Source: Gracilaria domingensis
Taxonomy: Eukaryota; Rhodophyta; Florideophyceae; Gracilariales; Gracilariaceae
Reading direction: 5' to 3'
Assembly: GCA_022539475.1 (NCBI GenBank)
Contig: VCMS01000317.1
Span: forward strand, 1 to 42,980
Length of the DNA: 42,980 nucleotides
The stretch's first letter is position 1, and each line of letters opens with the position of its first letter. The position numbers were made by a program, and so were the translations under genes. The notes under the pieces were generated by a model that did no database searches, was not told the origin of the DNA, and saw only the letters and a program-made list of their open reading frames with translations. Shown piece by piece: positions 30,245 to 40,718 of the stretch.

Positions 30245-30967
30245 GGTCTCGCTGCCGAGGAAGACAAGTCACCCCAGGATGTGCAGCTGTACCAGCAGAT
30301 GATCGGGTCTCTGCTGTACTTGGCACTGTGCACGCGCGTGGACATTCTGGCCCCGGTGCTCATCCTCGCTCGTTTCCAGAGCAACCCCACGGCATACTGC
30401 CACAGGGCGGCGAAGGGAGTGTTGCCTTACCTGCAAGGAACTCGCAGACATGGCTTGAACTACGAGGCTGGATCCCTGGACATGCAAGCCTATGTGGACT
30501 CCGACTACGCGGGTGACACCTGCGATCGCAAGTCCATGTCTGGGTACATGATCAAGTTCGGATCTGCAGTGGTATTCTTTGGTGCGAAGAAGCAGGCTTC
30601 GGTTGCTCTGTCTACTGCTGAGGCCGAGTACTACGCACTAACCATGGCTGCGCAGGAGGTTGTTTGGATGAGGCGTGTACTCTCTGAGATTGGTCTGGAT
30701 AGTCCCCGGGCTGTTCCTATGCACTTTGACAATCAGATTGCCATAGACTGGAGTGCAGGCGAGCGTTGTCCATCTGGTCGTGCCAAACATATTGATGTCA
30801 AGCTGCACTTCATTAGGGAACTGGTCAAGGAGTCTGTTATTGTGGTGCTGTATGTCCCAAGTAAATTGAACGACTCGGACATTTTCACAAAGCCTCTACG
30901 TCCCCTGGACGCCCAGGCCATTATGGAAAGAATTGGTCTTGGTCAGAAACTCGAGGAGGAGTGTTGA
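30245..30967 (+). pseudogene. Copia B connection and RNase H domain
   Basis: Continues the pol frame: YQQMIGSLLYLALCTRVDI, then RNase H with YVDSDYAGD, STAEAEYYAL, MHFDNQIAIDW, AKHIDVKLHFIRE, SDIFTKPL. The last Cys codon and TGA (TGTTGA, 30962-30967) are the first six bases of the 3' LTR, and the purine run GAGGAGGAG that codes the last Glu residues is the likely polypurine tract. Confidence 0.9.
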
Positions 30968-31690
30968 TGCTTGGATAGGGTCGAGTGCCTGGCAGTCCTT
31001 CAATGTGTCTCCAATTACCTGGAACACAAAGTTGCAGGGGAGCATGGGCACTTTTGTGCACCCTCGCGCGAAAAGCGCATATGCGCCTCTCCGAAAACCC
31101 AACGTGATACTGCAATATGATTGGCTACTGCAAATGCGTGTATGCAACATAGTATGGACAAGTGTGCCTGGCTGTATGGGGCAGGAGTGGCGGATGCTAC
31201 AAGTGGTGCGCTGTGATTGGCTGAAGTGTGCTAGTGCTGGCCAGTTATGCAGTAGCTGAGAATGTGCGAATACAGGCTGTTCTAGGCGGGTTTTGCTTTA
31301 TGTGCGATTCTAGGCTGGTACGAAGGATTTTGAAGCGAATGTGCGATTCTGAGCTGCGCGAGGGGGTTTGTTGCGCCAGATGGAAATTGTTGATTTTTTA
31401 GAGCGATTTATGGATCATGGAGTTGGCATTTGATTTGGCGCGGTTTGATTTAGTTGCTTTGAATTCGTATTATGATTTGCGCGCGCTTTCGTTGTCAAGG
31501 GGTACACTTTGACAGCGTGTGCTGTTATGTCGCATGCAGCGACGGCGGCGGTGCGTGGTTAGTACTACTAGGTTGCGATCGTCCCCGATCACTAAACTCG
31601 GTCGAAGGTGGCCTACCTCCTTTACTTGTTCTACTCTTCTTGTTTGTCTCTTTCTCACTTCCCTTCGTCTAACCTGCGCGCCTTGCGTTA
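30962..31690 (+). repeat. Copia B 3' LTR
   Basis: Starts TGTTGATGCTTGG and ends TTGCGTTA, followed by GATTG. Carries GCGCATATGCGC at 31075-31086. It differs from the 5' LTR only by scattered substitutions and one-base indels. Confidence 0.88.
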
Positions 31691-32384
31691 GATTGTGTGT
31701 TTCTGACGTTCAGGCTTCCAGATTTCTGGCTTTCCACCCCGTTTTGTCGGGCTGTGACCTTACTTTGGTCTTCTCGAATAGCGAGCTTCCGGCGTTCCGG
31801 CGGGATCTCCCGTCGTGAGGGTGAACGGTCCGCCTTGCGTTGCGCCAGCGAGTGGTGCTGGTGTGCGCGCCGTGGCGCCGTTTCGCCACTCACTGCTGGT
31901 GATGGAGCCTGCGCCGTTGCACGGCTGTGCGCTGCCGAATCGAATTCGGAATTTCCGTTTTCGGCGGCCGCAAGCCTTACAGCAGGCACGTGCCCGGCTC
32001 GTGTGCTGTTGTCCTCCACTGGAGGCGGGTCGCCGGCGAAGCCAGACACTTGGCGCAATGTGCGCGCGTGTGCAGCGTTGTGCTGCTTCCCACTTACTGT
32101 GGCGTATCGGCTCGCCATATCGGCGGTTTTCTCCGTTTTTTCAACGGCTTCATCACTCGTTGCTTGACTGAGATCTCCCGAAGTCGGGTCTGCCCTTACA
32201 ACACGGTCTCTTTTGACTAACTTTTCTTCCGGAATCGCGGCTCTCTTCAGCACAGGTGCGCTACCGCTGTCGGGCTCTGGCTGCGGCGAGCGGGTATATT
32301 CCGCATTTGACGCGGCTGTTGCTATGGTTGCGACATTCTTTTCCGGCGTGCCGGTCTCACGCTGCACAGCTGGTGTAGGCTTCC
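31691..32384 (-). pseudogene. Integrase C-terminal tail of gypsy copy 2
   Basis: The open frame on - begins after a TAG near 32384, reads about 225 residues of Ser/Ala/Arg/Glu-rich text, and passes into the copia B LTR, where it would stop at 31669. It resembles the disordered tail after the GPF/Y module in copy 1. Across the insertion the same frame continues at 25191 and stops at 25138. The integrase core is not present, so the element is truncated here. The GATTG target duplication is at 31691-31695. Confidence 0.6.
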
Positions 32385-32662
32385 CCTATGAACAACTGTT
32401 GTGGGCAATAAATGTACTGTAGAGAGCCAAATAATGGTCAAATAATTACTCGAGGTGCCGAATCATGTACGCAAGATGGCCACGGGGCCCAGACTGATTT
32501 TTTGAAATTAAGTCATTGGGTCGGAACATGTCCGCATCGAGATCAACGGATTCCAAGAGGCCAGAGAGCAGCCTTAGGATAGCCGCTTCATTCTGCCAAA
32601 GTCATTTCCGTCTACTTTTCATCTTCTGGTAATCTCGGTGATTCACCGATCATTCTTAAAAA
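32385..32662. other. Spacer between retrotransposon block and DET1-like gene
   Basis: About 280 bases with no repeat or gene that I can support. It should contain the promoter of the DET1-like gene. Confidence 0.4.
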
Positions 32663-34705
32663 ATGTCGTCGAGCTGTTACGCCTCAAATCAAGTCGCGCA
32701 GCATACTCCGCGCTGGTATCTACCAGGCTGGTAGATACCAGCGCTGAGTACCAGTGGTAGTACCAGCCCTATAAAGAAACCGCACGACATCTTCATCCCT
32801 GTGCAGGCCTTCCACAACCTCTGTTTTCGGCGCTTCACCGGGTGCGGCAACTGTCTCATTACGCTGGATCCCAGCAGTCCATCGTCTTTACGGTTTGAGA
32901 CCGGCCAACGAAAGATCGAATCGACCGGCGCTGCTCCATTCTCTCACCCTCACTTGTATGAAATTTCTGCCTTTCCGCCGCCTTCCCCGCCCCTCCAGTT
33001 CGACCGGATTCCCCAGCTCGCTGTCGGCGCCGAGCTGCAGTTGCTGTCACAGTCTAGTCGGGCCGCTTCTCTCCTGTTATTCTTACCTGTTCCTCTCTTC
33101 GCGTCCGTTTCAGAATAGCCGCACTCCGCTTCACATGCACACCATCCGTCCTATACCTGCCACTTTGCACAGGTTTTCACCCATATGTATACAAAGTCCA
33201 TAGTCGCGCCCACCGCCCATATTGCAAGAGACGTTTCAATAACTACCGCCAGGGGCGGGTACCTTATACTTGCTTCCTATCAAACTCACGATCAACCGCT
33301 TCACCCTCCCCCGCAAACGAATCCGCTACCGGCCATTTCAACCCTTCCGTCCATGACCATCACTTTTTATCTGCTCGAGGTTAGCACTGGTGTCGTTGCC
33401 GATCGTTTTGTAATTTTGGATGATTACGTCAGGTTTGCCTCACATGAAGGCGTCCATTTTTATGGCGACATGCTTTGTATTCTGTCCATGAGACATCAGC
33501 TCTTGCATATCGTCAAGATACAGGAGACGCTGGGAAAGCTTACCGAGGAGCGATGCATTGGTGCCATGTGCGACAGAGATGACTATCAGGTCATTGCGCG
33601 TGCGCGAGGGGCACAAAATTCATATGTGGCTCAGCGCCAACAAAGGACCCATTCTGCATCGCAGCAACCCTCACTTTCAAACCAGTCGCAGAACAGCGAG
33701 CGTGATCGAAACGTACCGGACCCGGTGCCTGCTCCTGCGCCAGATGCCGAGGATGACGACGAAAATCAACCCGAGCACAATAAACCAAAGGAGACTGGCT
33801 TGGGTAATGGAATGCTCAAGGATACGTTTGACGTCCGGCTCATGAGAAGGTTGCTGGTATATGTGTATAGACGCATGAATTCTGAGGGTAATGCATCACT
33901 ATTTTATCGCCACATCGGACAGTACAGCCTTCTGGTGATGCAAAAAGCACAGTTTTTGGATGATGGTCATCTCTTGATTCGTTTGGAATCATTCAATGGT
34001 AGTGAACATGGTACTCAGCAGCAGAATGTGCTGGCGAGAGAGACCTGTTTCTTTGTCGTCTACTGCATGTCCATCACCCGCATTATAAACTTGTTTGAAA
34101 ACAGATCTATCCAACTTTTGCGAACGATTCACATGTACAGAGAGGATTTTGTAGGCGATGAAATGGAGGCGGCATCATTACCGCCTGTGCGAAACAGTGT
34201 GCTGGACGAACAGGACGGCAGGGAGAGGCCTGGCGCTAATGAAGGAAGCGCTCCTCGTAGGAATGGCACGAACGAAAGAGTAGAGCGGTCGTGGACGGAC
34301 TCCGCAAATCGACGAGGCACTTCTGACAGAGTAAGAAGGACCAGGCTGGAGTTATCGCGTATTCCTGTGTCCAAACAGGTGCGGATGGTATCGCCTTATC
34401 TGGGCCGCTCATTGTTATCGTATAATCCGGAGAGAAGCAATGTCCTGACTGCTCGGCGATTTGCTCCTGCCAAGGATTTAGGCAGTGTTAAGTTTATGAG
34501 CGCTGAAACAGGCGAATTGAGATTCAAGTTGGCGACCGAGTTTAGTTTGCTGGATGGGAAAGCGGAAGGAGAGAGAGGTGTGACGGAAAATGAGGACGTT
34601 GGTCTCCGACGAAGAATGTTTCTTTTTCACCCGCTCTTGCCGTTTGTTATGGCAATGGAGGGACATCGGCCCGTGAACTTTCATGTTTACAGGCATGCCG
34701 AATGA
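32663..34705 (+). CDS. DET1: DET1-like light-signalling protein (CUL4-DDB1 partner)
   Basis: The main exon frame runs to TGA at 34703-34705. Family blocks in order: CFRRFTGCGNCLI (near the N-terminus), HIARDVSITTARGGYLILASY, FYGDMLCILSMRHQLLHIVKI followed by IGAMCDRDDY, a disordered Gln/Ser/Asp insert, MRRLLVYVYRR, QKAQFLDDGHLLIRLES, CFFVVYCMSITRIINLFEN, SPYLGRSLLSYN, VKFMSAETGELRFKL, and the terminal FLFHPLLPFVMAMEGHRPVNFHVYRH. In plants DET1 works with DDB1 and COP10 in a CUL4 ubiquitin-ligase complex that represses photomorphogenesis, in the nucleus. An ATG at 32663 joined through a possible 51-base intron (32716-32766) keeps frame with CFRRFT. A second intron must remove the TAG at 33116; its 5' site is unresolved. 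The ATG at 33185 would lose conserved sequence. Confidence 0.75.
32710..32744. repeat. Perfect 17-base inverted repeat in the 5' part of DET1
   Basis: GCGCTGGTATCTACCAG, one G, then its exact reverse complement. Further TACCAG copies follow to 32766. The left arm covers the putative 5' splice site GTATCT at 32716. Confidence 0.9.
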
Positions 34706-36264
34706 TGATCACCGCATATGACGATTTTTACGGGCGGAAGTAGTCTGCGGATCTGAACTGCTGCGCAATACATACATACATGGATTGGCAATGTACCCAA
34801 CGTTGTCTTTCTTCATATAACTTTTTCGTTCATGACGAATCTGGCCAAGTGCGATTCATTCTATCCCTATCTACACAAACGGACTCCAGATACTGATTTG
34901 AGGGCACGGTCAATATTGGTTTTCTCATTAACGCTTTTCTCACATATGACGTCGTCAACGGGGCGAAATTAGCGAAAAGCTAACTACTTCAGGTCGAACT
35001 GCACAGTGCGGCCCTGTAGACTCGCAATAGATTGCATCAAAGCTCTGCAGTTCACTCCATTTGTCCCTCTTAAGCTTGAAAGGAATCACAAAAGCACCTA
35101 AGTGTATAACTCCGATATAGAAATTTCATTGAAGTTGATCACGATGGTGAACGGAACTTTTGTATCCAAAATTATTGGAAGGAGTACAGATTAGTTTGAG
35201 TTGCTGTGTGACCCACCGGACTTTAGCTCGTGTACTTGCTAGAGCATGAAACGGGGGTAGTAATCGTACAGAGAGTGGAATACGACCCATGGCAGTGAAC
35301 GCAGGGCATCCGGAAATGAACGGGCTCGAGTGGTGGAAGATGAACAGCTACAAATGCCGTTCCCATGTGCGCTGCGGGTTACGGCAGCACCAAGGCAAAT
35401 ATGTTTAGTGAAACTCAAACGCGCTCACGACAGCCTCCTATGATCACCTAAACATTTCTCTTACCCTGTAGCGCCGCTAGCGCTTTGTCTGCTCTAACAA
35501 TCTGCACCACCGTCATATCGAAGCCACCAACTTGCAAATTGCTGAGTGGATATAAGGGTGATGAAACTTGTACTTTTTCTAAGGTACACCTAAACCTATT
35601 CTTCGGGTTTAGGAAAAATATTCGCTTTACTCTGAGTGGTATGTAAGAGATATGACGTCCACAATGGATGAAGCTGTTTTATGCTCCAGAAGGAAGTGAT
35701 TTTGTTCAGTGACGAACCCTGGGCGTGGGAACGGTCTGTTACTTTAAAGAAAGCACAAGCGCTTCGGAACTGATGTCTAAATAGAGACATTGTCTACCAC
35801 ATGGAGCAGTTTCTTTCATTGCGTGCGACACGTGCTGCCGACGAAGTAATCTTCGCTCAGACAAAGTTTTGATTTAAGATATACCTTTTCGACTACTTGC
35901 AAGGTTAGAGTGTCAAATTGGAACTCAGCCATCGCAGAAGTTCATGGTCTGTACAGGATAGTTCTGCCCGGACTCAGACCCTGTACAGCTACTGTTCACG
36001 TCAACTAACCCTTAATGACTTGTATGGCGATTGTGAAATTTATTTGGCAACGGTGAATGCGGGGAAGGTTACGATTACTAATTAGAAGCTAAAGGAGACG
36101 TGCCGTGTGTACATTGATTATGTCTCGAAGACATATCTCCGGATGGCTTTCGCCGCGATCATAGTACTTAAACTCGCTCTTCCGTGTCCCAGTACCCTCA
36201 ATACTTCTCTTGCTGGGAATCTTAACAAAAGCTGTCCACCGAAACTAAGCGTTTGGCGATCAAG
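34706..36264. other. Non-coding or decayed stretch
   Basis: About 1.56 kb downstream of DET1. Only short ORFs without family resemblance on either strand, no long repeat seen, and base composition is AT-richer than the genes. I support no gene here. Confidence 0.4.
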
Positions 36265-36754
36265 ATGGATATGACTCGCAACGTTTCGTCCTTTGCCGCA
36301 GAGATGTCCAAAAGAGTGCAAGACTGCGTTTCAGAAGCAGAAATGATGATATCTTTGTTGAAGGAAGTGACCAAAGGTGAGTCACCGCTTGGAAAGGTTA
36401 TTACGAAGATGATCTTGGACGCGATCAAAGGATTGCCGGATGTTTTAAGAGCAGTGGAAAGAGGGCTGCTTGAAGCTCTTGTGGAAGAATTGACAGAGTT
36501 TTGCTTGCGGTCTCAGAACGAGCACTGGTCGTTCTCTGGGCAACCTGCAACAGGAAGCTGCTCTTCCAGCAGACATTGAGAAAGTCCGCGAAGACGACTG
36601 TATGATGGTCGTGGATGAAAATACCGAAGATGAGGGAGAAACTTCGGTAATCTATGGCAAGCAGCATTCTAAACCTTTCGAAGAGAAACGTTGCACATAT
36701 CATCAAGTCGTCGCTGGAAAACCGTTGGACGGAAACGGAAGCTGTCTGAACTAA
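36265..36754 (+). pseudogene. Unknown helical protein split over two frames
   Basis: From ATG 36265 about 90 residues of amphipathic-helix text (MTRNVSSFAAEMSKRVQD, KGLPDVLRAVERGLLEALVEELTEF). Near 36530 the next frame takes over with equally protein-like text (LGNLQQEAALPADIEKVREDD, VVDENTEDEGETSVIY) to TAA at 36752-36754. It reads as one gene with a single frameshift, or with a short unseen intron. I recognise no family. Confidence 0.3.
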
Positions 36755-36840
36755 CTACCTTCGGTAGGACAACTATTAAAGCGGTGGACAGAGTTACAGG
36801 CAAGTGAAGCACGTTTTACTGATGTCTGTTTGAGTTCAGT

Positions 36841-37110
36841 CTAGTCGGTGGGTGCTTGTGCTTGAGGTTCTTCCAAGCCCACACCGCGCATCCAGCACTT
36901 TTTATAGGCCTCTGGGCTCCGCAAACCTCTCCCGCTCTTATGCACTAACGCACGCCACGCAATGCGCTGAGCGCTAAGACTTACATGGTGCGGACACGCA
37001 ACCGTAGCATGACCTCTCCGCAATTGTTCGTGTATCAAGACGCACTCTTCTGCATTTGGTGTTACATCATTGCCACGCTCATCCGCCAAGTGCATTTGCT
37101 TGCATTTCAT
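36841..37110 (-). CDS. Small hypothetical ORF, 89 codons
   Basis: ATG at 37110-37108, stop at 36841. Cys/His-containing and basic (ECVLIHEQLRRGHATVACPHH, RIAWRALVHKSGRGL), with no recognised family. It is not a shadow of any longer frame. It could be a remnant of a larger gene. Confidence 0.25.
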   Translation of the reverse strand: MKCKQMHLADERGNDVTPNAEECVLIHEQLRRGHATVACPHHVSLSAQRIAWRALVHKSGRGLRSPEAYKKCWMRGVGLEEPQAQAPTD

Positions 37111-37672
37111 ACTGACCCCTCTTGGAAATGATACTAACTTCTAGACTGACTTGAGCTCGTTGAAATCGCGGATGAAAAGTCAATAGATATCCTTCCGTCC
37201 TACAGCATCAGGTCCAGACTTAGGTTCATAGGGTTTCGAAAAGGATAAGGAGAGTCGGGCGGCTTTCTGCTCAACATACTACAAACCCAGGAAAAGGCGT
37301 ACACTTCGGTTCCATTACCTTCGAAGAAAGCCCGCAGAAAAGAGAAGTCTTGGTCAGTGTATAGCGCAGAGTTATGCCGCAAAGGAAGACAGCATGAAAG
37401 CATATTATGATTTGTACTACCGGTCCGCTAAGAAGAGAAAGCCCAATGCAATCGACGGCCGTCAGGACGTTTTGAACTATTGAAGCTCACGCTAAGTTTG
37501 ACGGCTTCATCCGTTGGAGTGCATTATTTGGAGGGATCAGGAGCTCAACTACACATACCGACAAATACTGTCGCTGTTAAACCTTCGCTTACTTCAAGAA
37601 AGCCATGTTTTGAAGTTACGTATCATGCGTGATGTCGGTTTGTTTAACGAATGAAACAGATGCTAATTAGTG
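37111..37672. other. Region with no supported gene
   Basis: Only very short open frames, among them a 30-codon ORF near 37393-37482 (MKAYYDLYYRSAKKRKP) too small to defend. No repeat seen. Confidence 0.35.
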
Positions 37673-38091
37673 ATGATCGTCAAGCACGGAGCGATTTTTG
37701 AGACTTTTGCGGGACAAGAAATGACGTTCTGGGGATGGGGTGAGGAATCTTTCGATGAGGGGTCGATTTGCCCTCTGGGCCCTGCAGTGTGCGGTTCTTC
37801 TAGACATTGCGCCTTCGAAGATGATCTGCGCGTGCTTTCAAGCAAACCTGAAACAGACTCTGTGAGTGGACGAGTGATGCTGAGGATGAAGCCGAGCGTC
37901 TTTTGCACACGTTGGCAATGGCTTTCTTCGGAGTAGGACTGCTATGTTCAGCTAGTCGAATTATGGCTAGTCCTGAGTTTTGGTCCACCGCAAATGCGGA
38001 ATGTGTTTGCGATGATTGCAAGACGCGCACACTGTTCACAGAGGGCGGGGACGTCTTGTTGCAAATGGAGCGGCGTGTCCCGAGAGTATAG
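37673..38091 (+). pseudogene. Unknown gene remnant in two frames
   Basis: ATG 37673 opens a frame (MIVKHGAIFETFAGQEMTFWGWGEE...) that loses protein-like character at about 37850. From there another frame reads CEWTSDAEDEAERLLHTLAMAFFGVGLLCS and a Cys-rich ECVCDDCKTRTLF, to TAG at 38089-38091. Frameshift or intron; family unknown. Low confidence. Confidence 0.22.
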
Positions 38092-38302
38092 TGGTGATTG
38101 TCTGGGTGGTGTGATGGATAATGTTATCATAGGGCTAGAACTGCTTGCTGCATGAGCCAGTTCATAGTGAACTGATGAGTGCAAGGACGTGACGAACGAC
38201 GTGAGGGGAAGCAAAAGTTTGTTGTCATGAAGAAGTTAGAATTTTCCACTGGAAGAATACCACATGTAAAACGCTTTACTGTTAGTTATCATTCGTCGTA
38301 TC

Positions 38303-38533
38303 ATGTCGTGTTTTGTCTGGCGTGGTAGGTCAGCTCCAGAGCTGGGTGCGGATGAGATTCTGTGGAGAAACTATATAGAGAATCATCCCATCCTCGGTAG
38401 GGGGTTGGGCATCTGCGGGAGATATGTATCAATCACGCAAGGCAAAATGGATACGCAAGGTTGCAGACGAGGCAAAAGGCTTCGAGCCACGGCACGCGGT
38501 GGCACCTTCTTTTCCAATCAACGTAACTTGTAA
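38303..38533 (+). CDS. Small hypothetical ORF, 76 codons
   Basis: ATG to TAA, Gly/Arg-rich, no recognised family (MSCFVWRGRSAPELGADEIL). It lies upstream of the CpG-rich segment and might be a chance ORF. Confidence 0.15.
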   Translation: MSCFVWRGRSAPELGADEILWRNYIENHPILGRGLGICGRYVSITQGKMDTQGCRRGKRLRATARGGTFFSNQRNL

Positions 38534-38584
38534 ACAAACCAAACGGTGCGAGAGATGCGTCGGGGATAGATACCAGGGGTATCC

Positions 38585-38939
38585 TTAGCGCGCACGGCGG
38601 CAGGCGGCAGCCAGCAAAGAGGGTGGAACCCACCGGCCTCGGGCGGATGACCGGCTGCGCGCGAGGTTCAGCGCGGCGCGCGCGCGGCCCGTTACGCGCG
38701 TGGGAGCGCGCCGGCGCGCGCGACGCGCTGAGCGGTCGCCGCGCGCAGCGACTCGCTTACAGCGCGCCACGCGTGCGCGCCATTGGCTGCGTCGTCAGCG
38801 CTTTTGATCCGCACGTGGCGCGGGCGCCGCGCTGGTAAAGGCGAGCCGCCGCCCGACTGCATCGCTCGCGCTCCGCCCGCCCACCCTCCCCCGTCCTCCC
38901 GAGTGTGTGTGTGTGAGTGTGCGAGTGAGACGCACCGCC
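38585..38939. promoter_or_regulatory. CpG-rich promoter-like segment
   Basis: A run of about 300 bases made largely of GCGCG text, far richer in GC and CpG than anything else in the window, ending with a (GT)n tract just before the ATG at 38940. It probably contains the promoter and 5' UTR of the coiled-coil gene. No ORF here is supported. Confidence 0.45.
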
Positions 38940-40718
38940 ATGTCCACGGGCGCCTCTGGCTTGCTGCGCTCGTTCCGGCGCCACCGCCACGAGCGCGCCC
39001 GGTCCACCAAGAAGCTCACCTCCAGGAAGCTGCCGTCGAACGAGCAGCTCTCCACGTCTTCCACCCTGTCGAACGCCACGGACGAGCCCGATGAGTCGCC
39101 CGAAAAGCAGCGCGGTCGCTCACTCTCGGCCTCGTCCGCCTTGCACGACACCTATAGCCCCGTTTCGCACCCGTCCCCGTGGCAGGACGGCAATTCCATG
39201 TCCACCGACGTGTCGAATTCTTTCAAGCGAGCCTTTCAGCAGATGGCCACGGAGCGCGAGGCGCTCAAGGAGCAGGTCCGCTCGCTGAGTACCGCTGCGG
39301 AGGAGCCCGACCGCCTGCGCGAGCTCTTCGACAAGCTCAAGGAGCAGCTGGAGGATGCAAAAGCCGCGTTGGAGAAGGAGGGGCAGCGCGCCGATGTGTC
39401 GGCTAATGCCGTGCGCTCCCTGCAGAACTCGCTCGCTGATATCAAATCCGAACTGTCCGCGAAGACCTCCCAGATTGCCAAGCTCAATAAGGAGCTCGAA
39501 AATGGCGATCAGAAGAGTGTAAAGGAGCTCATGCAGCGAGAGAAGGCCGCTGAAAGCGCAATGTTGCGCAAGAGTCGCGAGATTACTGAACTCAAGTCTC
39601 AGCTGCACACCATTGACGCCAAACTGAAAGACGCCTTGAATGACTGTGTCGGCCTTCAGAAGTCCGCCAAGAAGGCCGCCAAGAACGTGGAAAACTTGCA
39701 AGACGCCCTCAGGCAGGAGCAACTAAAGCTCTCCAACAAGACATCCCAACTTGAACGTGTGGAAACCGTTGCGTCGGAGAGACGCGGTGAGCTCAACAAC
39801 GCTAACGAACAGCTGCACAAGCTTCAACAACAAAATTCGCGCGTTCAGCGAGAAATGCTGGCGCTGGAGAAAGGCTTGCAGAGCGCGAAGGGAGAAGGTA
39901 GTGACGCCGCTGCTAGAGTCTCCGAACTTGAGCGCCAGCTCTGCCTTCGCACAGAGAAAGTCAAGGCCGCTGAGAAATCCTCCGAAACCGCCCAACAGCG
40001 TGTTGATGAGGCCACGAGCCGTGTCAAGGCTTTGGAACATCAGTGGGAAGAAGCAAAGAAGGCCGCTTTCGAAGCTGAGGAGAAAGGAAAGCATATTGCC
40101 CAGCAGCTGTCGCAGACTTCCGATGATAAAGTCATGGACATGAAGCGCGAGCTGGAGAAGCTATCGAAGCAGCTCAATCGCGAGCGGAGTGCCTATGAAT
40201 CTGAGAAGGAGCGCCTGGAATCTGCTAAAGTCGACGAAGTCTCTCAGCTAGAGAAGAAAGTTGAACAACCAAGGTCCGAATATGCTGATTCCAAATGTTC
40301 ATGGAGCAAAGAAAGACGTGAGCTCACTATCCAGCTTGAACAACCACAGAATTCGTTGGCGGCGAAGACGAGGGAGGTGAAGAGCTTGACCACCAAGGTG
40401 GAGGCAAGTCAGCAAGACGTTGAGGATGCTCAATGGCCTCTTGAACGTTCGAATTCAAAGATTGCTGACTTGAAACTTGCTACGAAGCACGCAGAAGACG
40501 AACTCACAAAAGAAATCATGGAGATGAGCGGTAGGCAGATTGAACAGCAAGCGTCCAGGAGGGAAGCTGAACGTAAGGCCCGCTTGGCTGAAAGTGCGAC
40601 GGAGGACTTCAAGGTCGAGGTTGAGGCCTTGGCTCAGAAGCTCGCTGCATCGGGCCGAGAGCTCAAGGAATCCAAGGGATTAGTGAACAAGATCCAGTCC
40701 GATATAGAGAACAAGTAG
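38940..40718 (+). CDS. Long coiled-coil protein, intact N-terminal part (592 codons)
   Basis: The preferred start is the ATG at 38940 (MSTGASGLLRSFRRHRHERARS), because the frame before it is a GT microsatellite. Residues 1-90 are basic and Ser-rich, then disordered. From about 95 to the end is continuous heptad-like coiled coil (REALKEQVRSL, RLRELFDKLKEQLEDAKAALEKE, KSELSAKTSQIAKLNKELEN), of the kind seen in golgins, myosin tails and SMC-like structural proteins. I cannot assign a family because such sequence is compositionally biased. The frame meets TAG at 40716-40718, yet coiled coil goes on in the same frame, so this may be a truncated product of a longer ancestral gene. The 5' part is clearly more GC-rich than the 3' part. 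Confidence 0.65.
   Translation: MSTGASGLLRSFRRHRHERARSTKKLTSRKLPSNEQLSTSSTLSNATDEPDESPEKQRGRSLSASSALHDTYSPVSHPSPWQDGNSMSTDVSNSFKRAFQQMATEREALKEQVRSLSTAAEEPDRLRELFDKLKEQLEDAKAALEKEGQRADVSANAVRSLQNSLADIKSELSAKTSQIAKLNKELENGDQKSVKELMQREKAAESAMLRKSREITELKSQLHTIDAKLKDALNDCVGLQKSAKKAAKNVENLQDALRQEQLKLSNKTSQLERVETVASERRGELNNANEQLHKLQQQNSRVQREMLALEKGLQSAKGEGSDAAARVSELERQLCLRTEKVKAAEKSSETAQQRVDEATSRVKALEHQWEEAKKAAFEAEEKGKHIAQQLSQTSDDKVMDMKRELEKLSKQLNRERSAYESEKERLESAKVDEVSQLEKKVEQPRSEYADSKCSWSKERRELTIQLEQPQNSLAAKTREVKSLTTKVEASQQDVEDAQWPLERSNSKIADLKLATKHAEDELTKEIMEMSGRQIEQQASRREAERKARLAESATEDFKVEVEALAQKLAASGRELKESKGLVNKIQSDIENK

Larger units (their letters stand above)
25192..31690 (+). mobile_element. 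Ty1/copia retrotransposon, family B
   Basis: 5' LTR 25192-25919, primer-binding site 25920-25933, leader, a single gag-pol frame from 26630 to 30967 broken only by two TAG codons (28652, 30242), 3' LTR 30962-31690, target duplication GATTG. It is inserted in the integrase tail of gypsy copy 2. The LTRs are very similar. Gag, protease and integrase differ strongly from copia A, so this is a separate family. Confidence 0.92.
21623..32384 (-). mobile_element. Ty3/gypsy chromovirus, copy 2, truncated and split by copia B
   Basis: Read on -: integrase tail (about 32384-31691), copia B insertion, remaining integrase end and chromodomain (25191-24849), the opposite-strand ORF (22530-24331 on +), polypurine tract (22489-22477) and 3' LTR (22476-21623). 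The order is the same as in copy 1. Integrase core, RT and gag are missing beyond 32384. The copy is older than copia B, because copia B interrupts it with a clean target duplication. Confidence 0.75.

Noticed and set aside
39120..39722. Leucine-rich minus-strand ORF of 200 codons opposite the coiled-coil gene
   Set aside because: Reverse complement of Gln/Glu/Lys-rich coiled coil regularly gives Leu/Phe-rich shadow frames; no start context or homology.
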